Shown piece after piece: positions 7,396 through 14,962 of a stretch of 64,000 nucleotides of DNA. The translations under genes and the position numbers were made by a program. The stretch is from Gammaproteobacteria bacterium (lineage in GTDB: Bacteria > Pseudomonadota > Gammaproteobacteria > Steroidobacterales > Steroidobacteraceae). The stretch covers positions 40,796 through 104,795 of the forward strand of contig VBMV01000062.1 in assembly GCA_005878835.1 (NCBI GenBank), given 5' to 3'. Each line of letters opens with the position of its first letter. Within the stretch, counting starts at the first letter, position 1. The notes under the pieces were generated by a model. It made no database searches. It was not told where the DNA came from and was given only the letters and a program-made list of their open reading frames with translations.

Positions 7396-8319
7396 TCAGG
7401 AATCGCGCCGCCCGTCCAGCGAGACGAGCCTCCCATACAGGTCCGGCCGCCGGTCGCGGAACACGAACCAGTTGTCGCGCAGCCGCGCCGTGGCCTCCAG
7501 GTCGAAGACGTGGATCAGGAGCGCATCGCCCTCCTCGGGCGCCTCGGCGACTTTCGCGCCCATGGCGTCCGCGATGAACGATGAGCCGTAGAAGCGGATG
7601 TACAGCCCCTGCGGGTCCTGCAGCGAGCGCTCCAGTCCATAGCGGTTGGCGGCGAGCAGCGGGATGAGGTTGGCCGCCGCGTGTCCCTGCTGGGTGCGCT
7701 GCCAGTGCTCGCGCGAGTTCACCGGCAGTGCCGGAGGCGGCTCGGTGCCGATCGCGGTCGGAAACAGCAACAGCTCCGCCCCCATGAGCGCCATGACGCG
7801 CGCGGTCTCGGGAAACCACTGATCCCAGCAGATGCCGACGCCGAGGCGCGCGAAACGCGTGTTCCAGACTCTGAATCCCGTGTCGCCCGGGGAGAAGTAG
7901 TTCTTTTCCTGGTAGCCCGGCCCATTGGGAATGTGCGACTTGCGGTACACGCCGAGGTTGGTGCCGTCGGCGTCCAGGATCGCGATCGAATTGAAGCAGG
8001 CGGGACCCGCGCGCTCGAAGAAGCTGATCGGCAGCACCACGCCGAGCTCGCGCGCCAGGGGTGCGAAGTGAGCGATGGCGCGGTTGTCGGCGGCCGCACG
8101 CGCCAGACCCAGGTGACGCGCGTCCTGCTCGATGCAGAAATACGGCGTCTCGAACAGCTCGGGCAGGAGGATGACCTGCGCGCCCCGCGCGGCCGCCTGG
8201 CGCACCAGCTGCTCAGCCCGGGCGATGTTGCCCTCGATGTCCCAGTCGCACGCCATCTGGATGGCGGCCACCGTCACCGCTCGGGGCGTGCGCCGGAAAT
8301 GCTCAGGGCCTCCAGGCAT
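7396..8319 (-). CDS. aguB: N-carbamoylputrescine amidase (nitrilase superfamily)
   Basis: Hydrolyses N-carbamoylputrescine to putrescine, CO2 and ammonia in the agmatine route to polyamines. The Glu-Lys-Cys triad is visible in LLPELFETPYFC (near residue 51), YRKSHIPNGPGYQEKNYFSPG (near 125) and GVGICWDQWFPE (near 162). The last two blocks are characteristic of AguB among nitrilase-like enzymes. The start chosen is the ATG at 8319 (MPGGPEHF), which avoids overlap with the upstream dehydrogenase gene. No agmatine deiminase (aguA) is adjacent, so the substrate assignment rests on the motifs alone. Confidence 0.85.
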   Translation of the reverse strand: MPGGPEHFRRTPRAVTVAAIQMACDWDIEGNIARAEQLVRQAAARGAQVILLPELFETPYFCIEQDARHLGLARAAADNRAIAHFAPLARELGVVLPISFFERAGPACFNSIAILDADGTNLGVYRKSHIPNGPGYQEKNYFSPGDTGFRVWNTRFARLGVGICWDQWFPETARVMALMGAELLLFPTAIGTEPPPALPVNSREHWQRTQQGHAAANLIPLLAANRYGLERSLQDPQGLYIRFYGSSFIADAMGAKVAEAPEEGDALLIHVFDLEATARLRDNWFVFRDRRPDLYGRLVSLDGRRDS

Positions 8320-8327
8320 CGATTGCC

Positions 8328-9290
8328 CTAGGTGCGCACCCGGCGCTCGGCGAGGGAGCGGTGCACCTGCTCCGTGATGCGCATGGCGGTCTCCAGCGCC
8401 ATGAGTCCGGCCTCGCCCGGAACCACCGGCGCGCGGCCGGTGCGAATGCACTCCAGAAATGAGTCGATCTCCGCCTGGAGCGCATCGCCGGGCTCCAGAC
8501 TCTGCTCCTCGATGGTCACCGGCAGCGCGCCCGGGGCATCCGCCGGCACGCGCTTGCGGATGAGTGTCAGGATCTTCTGCTGCAGGTCGAGCGACAGATA
8601 GGCGTCGTCCTCGAAAATGCGCATTTTTCGCTCGGTCTTGAGGCTGACCCGCGAGGCGGTGGCATTCGCGACGCAGCCGTTGGCGAAGCGGATGCGCGCG
8701 TTGGCGATGTCGATACCTTCAGAGAACACCGGCGTGCCCACCGCGTCGATGGAGGTGATCGGCGCGCCGACGATGGTCTGCACGATATCGATGTCGTGGA
8801 TCATGAGGTCGAGCACCACGTTCACGTCGGTGCCGCGCTCGCGATAGGGCGCGAGGCGATGACATTCGACGAAGCGCGGTGAGCGCAGATGCGGCTCGGC
8901 CGCCAGTATGGCGGCGTTGAAACGCTCGAGGTGCCCGACCTGCAGGACGCGCCTGACGCGCGCGGCGAGCGCAATCAGCTCGCGCGCCTGCGCCGGCGTA
9001 TCCGTGATCGGCTTCTCCACCAGCACGTGCGCGCCGGCTTCGAGGAAGTCACGCGCGATGGCAAAGTGCGCCGGGGTGGGTGTGGCCACGCTCACCGCCT
9101 CGACGCTGCCCAGGAGCGTGCGGTAGTCGCTCACGGCACGTGTCTTGAGCTCGGCGGCGAGCTGCTCACGCGCCTCGGGCTGCGAATCCGCGACCGCGAC
9201 CAGCTCGCAGCCCGCCGCCTGCGCGTATTTGTGTGCGTGAAAGCGGCCCAGGTAGCCCACGCCGATGACCGCGGCTCTGATTTTCTGCAT
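8328..9290 (-). CDS. Gfo/Idh/MocA family NAD(P)-dependent oxidoreductase
   Basis: 320 residues. An N-terminal Rossmann nucleotide site (AAVIGVGYLGRFHAHKY) is followed by VEKPITDTPAQARELI with the conserved EKP, then the C-terminal domain containing DLMIHDIDIV. The HDID block resembles UDP-GlcNAc 3-dehydrogenase (GnnA)-like members, but no partner aminotransferase or lipid A gene is adjacent, so the substrate is left open. It ends eight bases before aguB and may share its transcript. A hairpin at 9304-9321 lies in its leader. Confidence 0.8.
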   Translation of the reverse strand: MQKIRAAVIGVGYLGRFHAHKYAQAAGCELVAVADSQPEAREQLAAELKTRAVSDYRTLLGSVEAVSVATPTPAHFAIARDFLEAGAHVLVEKPITDTPAQARELIALAARVRRVLQVGHLERFNAAILAAEPHLRSPRFVECHRLAPYRERGTDVNVVLDLMIHDIDIVQTIVGAPITSIDAVGTPVFSEGIDIANARIRFANGCVANATASRVSLKTERKMRIFEDDAYLSLDLQQKILTLIRKRVPADAPGALPVTIEEQSLEPGDALQAEIDSFLECIRTGRAPVVPGEAGLMALETAMRITEQVHRSLAERRVRT

Positions 9291-9303
9291 GAGAAGGCTA
9301 TTA

Positions 9304-9321
9304 TGCCCGCCCGCGCGGGCA
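9304..9321 (-). promoter_or_regulatory. GC hairpin in the oxidoreductase leader
   Basis: TGCCCGC (9304-9310) pairs with GCGGGCA (9315-9321) around CCGC. It lies 14 bases upstream of the minus-strand start at 9290 and in the divergent promoter region with the membrane-protein gene at 9360. Its function is unknown. Confidence 0.3.
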
Positions 9322-9359
9322 TGCCCGCAGGGTAACTGTCAAGGAACGGCTGCCAGCCA

Positions 9360-9722
9360 ATGCCTCCACCGCCCCCGACCGAAGGAACGGCACCCCTGGA
9401 GCGCCTGGCGCACCTGCGCGATACCTACGGCGCACTGCCGCGAGCGCGGCGCGAGCTGGTCATTTTCGGCCTGGCGCTGCTGTGCGGGCTCATCGTGATG
9501 CCGTTTCTCATCTGGTTCGCCGGCAGCCGCGTGCTCGGGCCTTATACCCACGGCCAGAATGCACACGCCGGCCCGTTCGCCCTGGTGGCGGATTTCTTCC
9601 TGGGGCTGCTCCACGGGTCGGCGGTGTTCTGGGCCGTGGCGCTCGGGCCGGCGGTGCTGCTGCTGGCGATCCGCCTGTTCGTCGCCCTGGTGCGGGCGCT
9701 GCCGGCCTCGGGCGACGACTGA
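9360..9722 (+). CDS. Small membrane protein of unknown function
   Basis: 120 residues not recognised as a named family. After a proline-rich start (MPPPPPTEG) and a charged helix (RLAHLRDTYGALPRARRE) there are two hydrophobic segments, about 33-53 (LVIFGLALLCGLIVMPFLIW) and 85-110 (AVFWAVALGPAVLLLAIRLF), with a short loop between. An inner-membrane protein with two spans is inferred. It is convergent with another small membrane protein at 9774. Confidence 0.65.
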   Translation: MPPPPPTEGTAPLERLAHLRDTYGALPRARRELVIFGLALLCGLIVMPFLIWFAGSRVLGPYTHGQNAHAGPFALVADFFLGLLHGSAVFWAVALGPAVLLLAIRLFVALVRALPASGDD

Positions 9723-9773
9723 GGCGGGCGGCCGGCGCGCCCGTGCTGTCTCAGGCCTGAGGACCGCGGCGCC

Positions 9774-10097
9774 TCACTTCGGCCAGTACATCCACACCGC
9801 CATGGCCAGCATGGCCAGGGTCGCCCCATGGGCGGCGAGGCGCCAGGAGCGCTCGCGCAGCTCCCCGTAGAAGCTGCCGGCCGAGGCCGCCGAAAATAGC
9901 GTAAAGACCGCTATCGCGCGCAGCAATGGGGCGTGCTCGGGGGCGAACCGCGCCTCGTCGGCCGGCAGGAACAGGATGACAATCCAGGTCATCAGGAGCC
10001 CGATGGCCAGGGCCACGGCCGACCCCATGACGATTCCCAGCAACGCGGTCAGAGGTCTCACGATGTGAGGGCCGTACTTGCTAAAGACGAACCGCAC
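9774..10097 (-). CDS. Small membrane protein of unknown function
   Basis: 107 residues with three hydrophobic stretches: PLTALLGIVMGSAVALAIGL, then TWIVILFLPA, then LLRAIAVFTLFSAASAGSFYG plus a C-terminal LAMLAMAVWMYW. It is not recognised. It is divergent from prc; the first ATG lies 44 bases from the prc start, so the two promoters must overlap. A later start at MGSAVALAIG is possible. Confidence 0.6.
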   Translation of the reverse strand: MRFVFSKYGPHIVRPLTALLGIVMGSAVALAIGLLMTWIVILFLPADEARFAPEHAPLLRAIAVFTLFSAASAGSFYGELRERSWRLAAHGATLAMLAMAVWMYWPK

Positions 10098-10140
10098 GCT
10101 CTACCTTAGCCCCAAGAGTCTACCGAACCTGCGAGCCCTC

Positions 10141-12255
10141 ATGACGACCCTAGCCCTGCGCCGATCCTGGATAACCGCCGCGGCCCTGCTGGTACTGGCC
10201 CTGGCGCTCGCCGGCTCCGCGCAGGCCCCGGCCGGCACCTCGCCATTGCCTGCGGGGACGCTGGCGCCCTCCGACACTCAGCGGGCGACCGCGCGCCGGG
10301 TCGGTCGCATCCTCGAGGAGGCGCACTACAGCCGCGCGGCGCTCGACGAGCGGATGTCGGATGTGGTCTACCACCGCTATCTGGAATTCCTCGACGGGCA
10401 GCGCAGCTACTTCCTCGCCAACGACGTCCAGGAGTTCAACGCTTACCGCCTGCGGTTCGGCGACATGATCCGCACCGGCGACATCGATCCGGCGTACCTG
10501 ATCTTCGCGCGCTTCCAGCAGCGCAACCGCGAGCGCATGCAGCATGCGATCGAGCTGCTCAAGAGCGAGCCTGACTGGACGGCGAACGAGTCGTTCGAGT
10601 TCGACCGCGCGCACGCCGCCTGGCCGCTCGATCAGGCCGCGATGGACGAGTTGTGGCGCAAGCGCGTCAAGAACGATGCGCTGTCGCTGATGCTCACCGG
10701 CAAGGCCTGGCCGGATGCGGCCGAGGTTCTGCGCAAGCGCTACGAGCGCGTGCTCAAGCGCGTCGACCAGGTGAGCAGCGAGGACGTATTCGAAGGTCTG
10801 ATGAACGCCTACGCGCGCGCCTTCGATCCGCACTCGAGCTACTTCTCACCGCGCAGCTCCGAGGAGTATCGCATCCAGATGAGCCTCAACTACGAGGGCA
10901 TCGGCGCCTCGCTCCAGGTGGTGGACGATTACGTCACCATCATGAACGTGCTCGAAGGCGGCCCGGCGGCAGCAGCCGGCACGCTCAGCACCAACGACCG
11001 CATCATCGGTGTGGGTCAGGGACACGAGGGTCCGTTCACCGACGTCATCGGCTGGCGGCTGGATGACGTGGTGCAGCTGATCCGCGGCAAGGCCGGCACG
11101 TCGGTGCGCCTGCAGGTACTGCCGGCCGGCGCGGCCCCTGGGAGCCCCGAGAAGGTCATGGAGTTCGTGCGCAACAAGGTGACGCTCGAAGCGCAGGCCG
11201 CGCACAAGGAAGTGAAGACCGTGGCGCGCAACGGCCGCGCGCTCAAGATCGGGGTGATCACGGTGCCCGGGTTCTACCAGGACATTGCCGCGCAGAATGC
11301 CGGCGACCAGAACTACCGCAGCACCACGCACGATGTGCTGAAACTGCTGCGCGAGCTCAAGAGCGAGAACGTGGATGGCCTGGTCCTCGACCTGCGCGGT
11401 GACGGCGGCGGCTACCTCCCCGAGGCCACGGCGCTCACCGGACTTTTCATCAATCACGGCCCGGTGGTGCAGCTGCGCGATACCGCAGGCAGGCTCGAGG
11501 TGCTGGATGACCCGGAGCCCGCACCGGCCTACGACGGTCCGCTCGCAGTGCTGGTCGATCGCCTCAGCGCCTCGGCCTCGGAGATCTTCGCCGGCGCGAT
11601 CCAGGACTATCACCGCGGCGTGATCCTCGGCCAGACCACCTTCGGCAAGGGCACGGTGCAGAACCTGGTGCCCCTCGATCGCTGGTCGCCGAAGCCGGTG
11701 AACGGACAGCTGACCGTGACCATCGGCAAGTTCTACCGGGTCACGGGCGAGAGCACCCAGCACCGCGGTGTGGAACCTGACGTGCCGCTTGCCTCGCCCC
11801 TGGACATCAAGGAGATCGGCGAGAGCGCGCTGGAGTCCGCCCTGCCCTGGGATCGCATCGCCGGGGTCCCCTTCAGGATGAGTGCCGGCACGGCCGCTGC
11901 CCCGCCGGTCGCGGCACTGGCGACGGAGGAGGATGCGCGCGCGCAGCACGATCCGGACTACCGCTGGCTGGTGTCGGACATCGCCGCCATCGACTCGGTG
12001 CGCGGGCAGCACAGTGTGTCGCTCAACCTCAAGGCGCGGCGCGACGAGCGCGCCCGGATCGAGGGCGAGCGCCTGGCGCGGGAGAACAGCCGGCGGGCGG
12101 CGAAGAACCTGCCGGCGCTGAAGAGCGTCGAGGAGCTCGACAAGTCCAAGGACGAGGCCGCCGACGTGGTGCTCGAGCAGGCGACCCAGGTCATGGCCGA
12201 CATGGTGACCGGGGCGCACCCGCAGCCACCGCAAAAGACCGCGCGCGCCAGTTAG
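10141..12255 (+). CDS. prc: Carboxy-terminal processing (tail-specific) protease Prc, family S41A
   Basis: Periplasmic protease that trims or degrades proteins from C-terminal tails. The start at 10141 gives a signal peptide (WITAAALLVLALALAGSAQA) and 704 residues, near the 680 of E. coli Prc. The N-terminal helical domain has the FLDGQRSYFLANDVQEF motif, the PDZ domain is around LNYEGIGASLQVVDDYVT, and the S41 core carries the Ser of SASASEIFAGAIQDY (near 480) and the Lys of TTFGKGTVQNL (near 503). A C-terminal coiled, Lys/Glu-rich domain follows. The frame opens earlier (10078), but that lies within the divergent promoter. Confidence 0.93.
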   Translation: MTTLALRRSWITAAALLVLALALAGSAQAPAGTSPLPAGTLAPSDTQRATARRVGRILEEAHYSRAALDERMSDVVYHRYLEFLDGQRSYFLANDVQEFNAYRLRFGDMIRTGDIDPAYLIFARFQQRNRERMQHAIELLKSEPDWTANESFEFDRAHAAWPLDQAAMDELWRKRVKNDALSLMLTGKAWPDAAEVLRKRYERVLKRVDQVSSEDVFEGLMNAYARAFDPHSSYFSPRSSEEYRIQMSLNYEGIGASLQVVDDYVTIMNVLEGGPAAAAGTLSTNDRIIGVGQGHEGPFTDVIGWRLDDVVQLIRGKAGTSVRLQVLPAGAAPGSPEKVMEFVRNKVTLEAQAAHKEVKTVARNGRALKIGVITVPGFYQDIAAQNAGDQNYRSTTHDVLKLLRELKSENVDGLVLDLRGDGGGYLPEATALTGLFINHGPVVQLRDTAGRLEVLDDPEPAPAYDGPLAVLVDRLSASASEIFAGAIQDYHRGVILGQTTFGKGTVQNLVPLDRWSPKPVNGQLTVTIGKFYRVTGESTQHRGVEPDVPLASPLDIKEIGESALESALPWDRIAGVPFRMSAGTAAAPPVAALATEEDARAQHDPDYRWLVSDIAAIDSVRGQHSVSLNLKARRDERARIEGERLARENSRRAAKNLPALKSVEELDKSKDEAADVVLEQATQVMADMVTGAHPQPPQKTARAS

Positions 12256-12320
12256 GAGCGGGCCAGCGCCGCAGCCTGCGGGCGCCGCATCCGCGCGCGC
12301 CGGGCGCGGTGAGCGGAGTT

Positions 12321-13385
12321 TCAGCGCAGCAGGATCCGGAACAGGTCCCAGGTGTCCTCGGCGAGCACGTTCGGCAGCGGCGCATCGGCCCGCGGCCCCG
12401 CCGCCGGCAGCACGTCGCCTTCGGTGAACGCGAGCGAGTTAGGCGCCGGCGAGGTGTCGGTCTCGCCGCGGTAGCGCGCCACGCGCTGCAGCCTCTCGCT
12501 GCGGGCGCGGATCTCCTGGGTAACACCCTCGCGCGCGCTGATCAGAGTGTGTGCGCGCGCGATCTGGCCCATCAACAGCACGCATTCCCTGGGCGAGCCG
12601 TAGTCGTCGGCGGTCTCACGGCGGGCGATCGCCTCGCGCGCCAGCGTCAGCATCGGGGCCTTGAGTGGCAGCAGGCGCAGGCATAGCGCTTCCGCATAGG
12701 CGATGGCGGTGAGATTGATCGCGCGCCGCGCCGGCAGCGTCAGTCCCGGAAACCCCGGTGTGGCCTCGCCGGCGATTTCCTCGAGCCCGAGCTGCGCCTC
12801 GCCGAGTGACACCCCGGCGCTCACCACCGCCGCTGCGGCGACGCCGATGCGCCGCTGCAGCGCGCGGCGCTTGAAGTAGTGCCAGACGCGGGTGAGCGCC
12901 GCCCGCTCCTTTTCCACTGCCGCAAGCTGTGCGGTGGCCTGCTCGTGCAGCCCCTGGGCTGCGCGCAACACGCCCTCGGCGCCCGGGCGGCGGGCGAACT
13001 GGCGGCGATTGTGCTGGGCCAGGTGTGCGCGCCGCTCGCGCTCCTCCTGCTGCCGCACCAGATCGGCGACCATTTGGCTGATGAGCTCGCGGCCCGTCTG
13101 CCACAGGCGGCGCAGCTGATAGAACACCAGCGCCGGGTAAGCGGTCTCGGCGGCGCCCAGGCGCCCCTCGAGCGTATTGAGCATGTCCTGCACGCGCTGG
13201 GTGGCACCTTCCTGCTGCTTGAGCAGGTCCTTGAGGCGGAAGGTCTCCTCCTGCAGCCCGCCGTAGGCCTTCTTGAGCTCGGCGCGGTTGCGAAACAGCG
13301 CCAGCACCCGGTGATCCTCATCATCGGGTTGGCCATCCGGGCGGAGGCTGAGCTTGAGAAAGCCGAGTTGACGCAGCGCCTTCAT
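12321..13385 (-). CDS. Coiled-coil protein of unknown function
   Basis: 354 residues, family not recognised. The N-terminal third is predicted coiled coil (RNRAELKKAYGGLQEETFRLKD and LVRQQEERERRAHLAQHN), a second charged helix lies near 150-170, and the C-terminal half is more compact and Leu-rich. There is no signal peptide and no clear catalytic motif. It lies 28 bases downstream of the DUF1249 gene on the same strand, so the two probably form a small operon. Composition matches neighbours. Confidence 0.6.
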   Translation of the reverse strand: MKALRQLGFLKLSLRPDGQPDDEDHRVLALFRNRAELKKAYGGLQEETFRLKDLLKQQEGATQRVQDMLNTLEGRLGAAETAYPALVFYQLRRLWQTGRELISQMVADLVRQQEERERRAHLAQHNRRQFARRPGAEGVLRAAQGLHEQATAQLAAVEKERAALTRVWHYFKRRALQRRIGVAAAAVVSAGVSLGEAQLGLEEIAGEATPGFPGLTLPARRAINLTAIAYAEALCLRLLPLKAPMLTLAREAIARRETADDYGSPRECVLLMGQIARAHTLISAREGVTQEIRARSERLQRVARYRGETDTSPAPNSLAFTEGDVLPAAGPRADAPLPNVLAEDTWDLFRILLR

Positions 13386-13413
13386 GAGGGTATCGGCGGC
13401 CGACCGCCCCCGC

Positions 13414-13911
13414 TCATGCGCCGGCTTCGGGCTCCGTGCTGGATGAGAAGCGATGACCTCGCTCCACGCAGTATTCCAGCCACTTATTTAACATCATGTT
13501 GCGCGCCCAACGCTGATCCAGTTCACGCTCCGCGCGAGTGCGCAGCGAGCGCAGCAGCGGCTGACTGTGAACCGCGGCCCATTGCCGCGCCTCGACCAGG
13601 TGCGCGTCATGGTAGATGCGCACCTGCATGTCGGGGTACGGCAGGGAGCCGTGCATATGGGGCAGCAGGTAGGTCAGATTCACTGTACTGGTGTACGGGG
13701 AGCGCTCGGTCACGGTGAGAACGAGGTCACAATCCCCACGCACGCTGGACCGGTACCGGCCGGTGAGCGCCGTCAGCTTTCCGGCCAGCCAGCCGAAGCG
13801 TATGAAGTTGCTCTCGTACAGTCCCATGAGCGCGACGAAGCTGCGCGGCCGCGCGCGCCACGAAACCGGGGTCTGTGTGTCAGTGAGCAGCACGCGCCGA
13901 CTATAACGCAC
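13414..13911 (-). CDS. DUF1249 (YqiB-like) protein
   Basis: 165 residues with the DUF1249 pattern: LMGLYESNFIRFGWLAG, a strand-rich middle (TVTERSPYTSTVNLTYLLP), the hallmark PDMQVRIYHDAHLVEA, and the C-terminal LNKWLEYCVERGHRF. In E. coli the homologue YqiB lies near nudF/cpdA; its molecular function is unknown. The track start is a GTG at 13911. A GTG at 13893 is also possible, and a TATAGT element overlaps this region on the minus strand, so the start is uncertain. Confidence 0.8.
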   Translation of the reverse strand: MRYSRRVLLTDTQTPVSWRARPRSFVALMGLYESNFIRFGWLAGKLTALTGRYRSSVRGDCDLVLTVTERSPYTSTVNLTYLLPHMHGSLPYPDMQVRIYHDAHLVEARQWAAVHSQPLLRSLRTRAERELDQRWARNMMLNKWLEYCVERGHRFSSSTEPEAGA

Positions 13912-14043
13912 AAGGCCTGGCCTGCAAGCCGATCGCGGCGCGAATTTGTCGCTGCCGGCGCCCGGCCGGCGCTTGCAAGTTTCGTGCGACCTGACACGCG
14001 CGCCGCGAGTCGTGCAACAATATGCAGCTTGCGGGCGCGGGCG

Positions 14044-14865
14044 CTACGGGCGCAGCCGCCGCTCGATGCCGCTGGTGTTCAGAATGCGGCTGGCGATCTC
14101 CTCGATGGAGCACTCGGTGGTATCGAGCCACGGCAGCGCGTAGCGCGCGAACAGCGCCTCCGCGGCGCGCAGCTCGTACTGCACCTGCTGCTGCGAGGCG
14201 TAGCGGCTGTCCGGGCGGCGCTCGGTGCGGATCTGCTGCAGCCGCTCCGGTTTGATGGTCAGCGCATAGAGCTTGGAGCGGAACGGCTCCAGTCGCGGCG
14301 GCAGTCTGCCGGCTTCGAGATCGTCCTCGGTGAGCGGATAGTTGGCGGCGAACACCCCGTATTGCAGCGCCAGATACAGGCAGGTCGGAGTCTTGCCGAC
14401 CCGCGATACTCCGACCAGCACCACATCGGCGAGCGCGTAGTCGCCGCCGCTGCCGTCGTCGTTGGCGAGCGCGAAGTTGGTGGCGTTGATGCGCGTCGTG
14501 TATGCGGCGAGATCGGCCATGCCGTGCGCCCGGCCGGCGCGGTGCGTCGAGCGCGTGTCGAGCTCGCGCTCGAGCGGACCGACAAACGTCGAGAACAGAT
14601 CCAGGAACAGGGCATTCGCCGCCACGACGATCTCGCGCAGCTCGTCCTGCACCAGCGTGCTGAACACGATCGGCCGCAGGCCCTCCTCCTCGGCCGCGTG
14701 GTTGATGCGCCGGACGGCCTCCTGCGCCTTGTCAACGCTCGACACAAATGGCAAAGTCAGCGGGCGAAATTCCAGCCCCTCGAACTGCGTCATGAGACTG
14801 TGGCCCAGTGTTTCCGCAGTCACACCCGTCTGGTCCGAGACGAAAAATACCGTTCGACGGCTCAC
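14044..14865 (-). CDS. ppsR: Phosphoenolpyruvate synthase regulatory protein (PSRP kinase/pyrophosphorylase)
   Basis: Bifunctional ADP-dependent Thr kinase and Pi-dependent pyrophosphorylase (DUF299 family) that turns PEP synthase off and on. It has the family start RRTVFFVSDQTGVTAETLGHS and the P-loop-like VLVGVSRVGKTPTCLYLA near residues 150-165, followed by NYPLTEDDLEAGRLP. Its 273 residues are normal. It is divergent from ppsA, its target, with 97 bases between them. Because ppsA here is frameshifted, this regulator may have lost its local substrate. Confidence 0.93.
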   Translation of the reverse strand: MSRRTVFFVSDQTGVTAETLGHSLMTQFEGLEFRPLTLPFVSSVDKAQEAVRRINHAAEEEGLRPIVFSTLVQDELREIVVAANALFLDLFSTFVGPLERELDTRSTHRAGRAHGMADLAAYTTRINATNFALANDDGSGGDYALADVVLVGVSRVGKTPTCLYLALQYGVFAANYPLTEDDLEAGRLPPRLEPFRSKLYALTIKPERLQQIRTERRPDSRYASQQQVQYELRAAEALFARYALPWLDTTECSIEEIASRILNTSGIERRLRP

Positions 14866-14962
14866 GGCGCGAGTGTCCCCTCCGGGCTGGTGCGAGCGGT
14901 GAACAGTGTTTCACCCGGGGCGCGCGCCGGCAAGCGCCAGGCGTCGACCTGCAGGAGCGTTC

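Noticed and set aside
9750-9761. 12-bp palindrome CTCAGGCCTGAG between two convergent membrane-protein genes
   Set aside because: No loop for a terminator and no nearby promoter. A single short palindrome in GC-rich DNA is not informative.
10846-12234. Long minus-strand frame opposite prc
   Set aside because: Shadow of the prc coding sequence; no recognisable domain, and the sense protein is certain.
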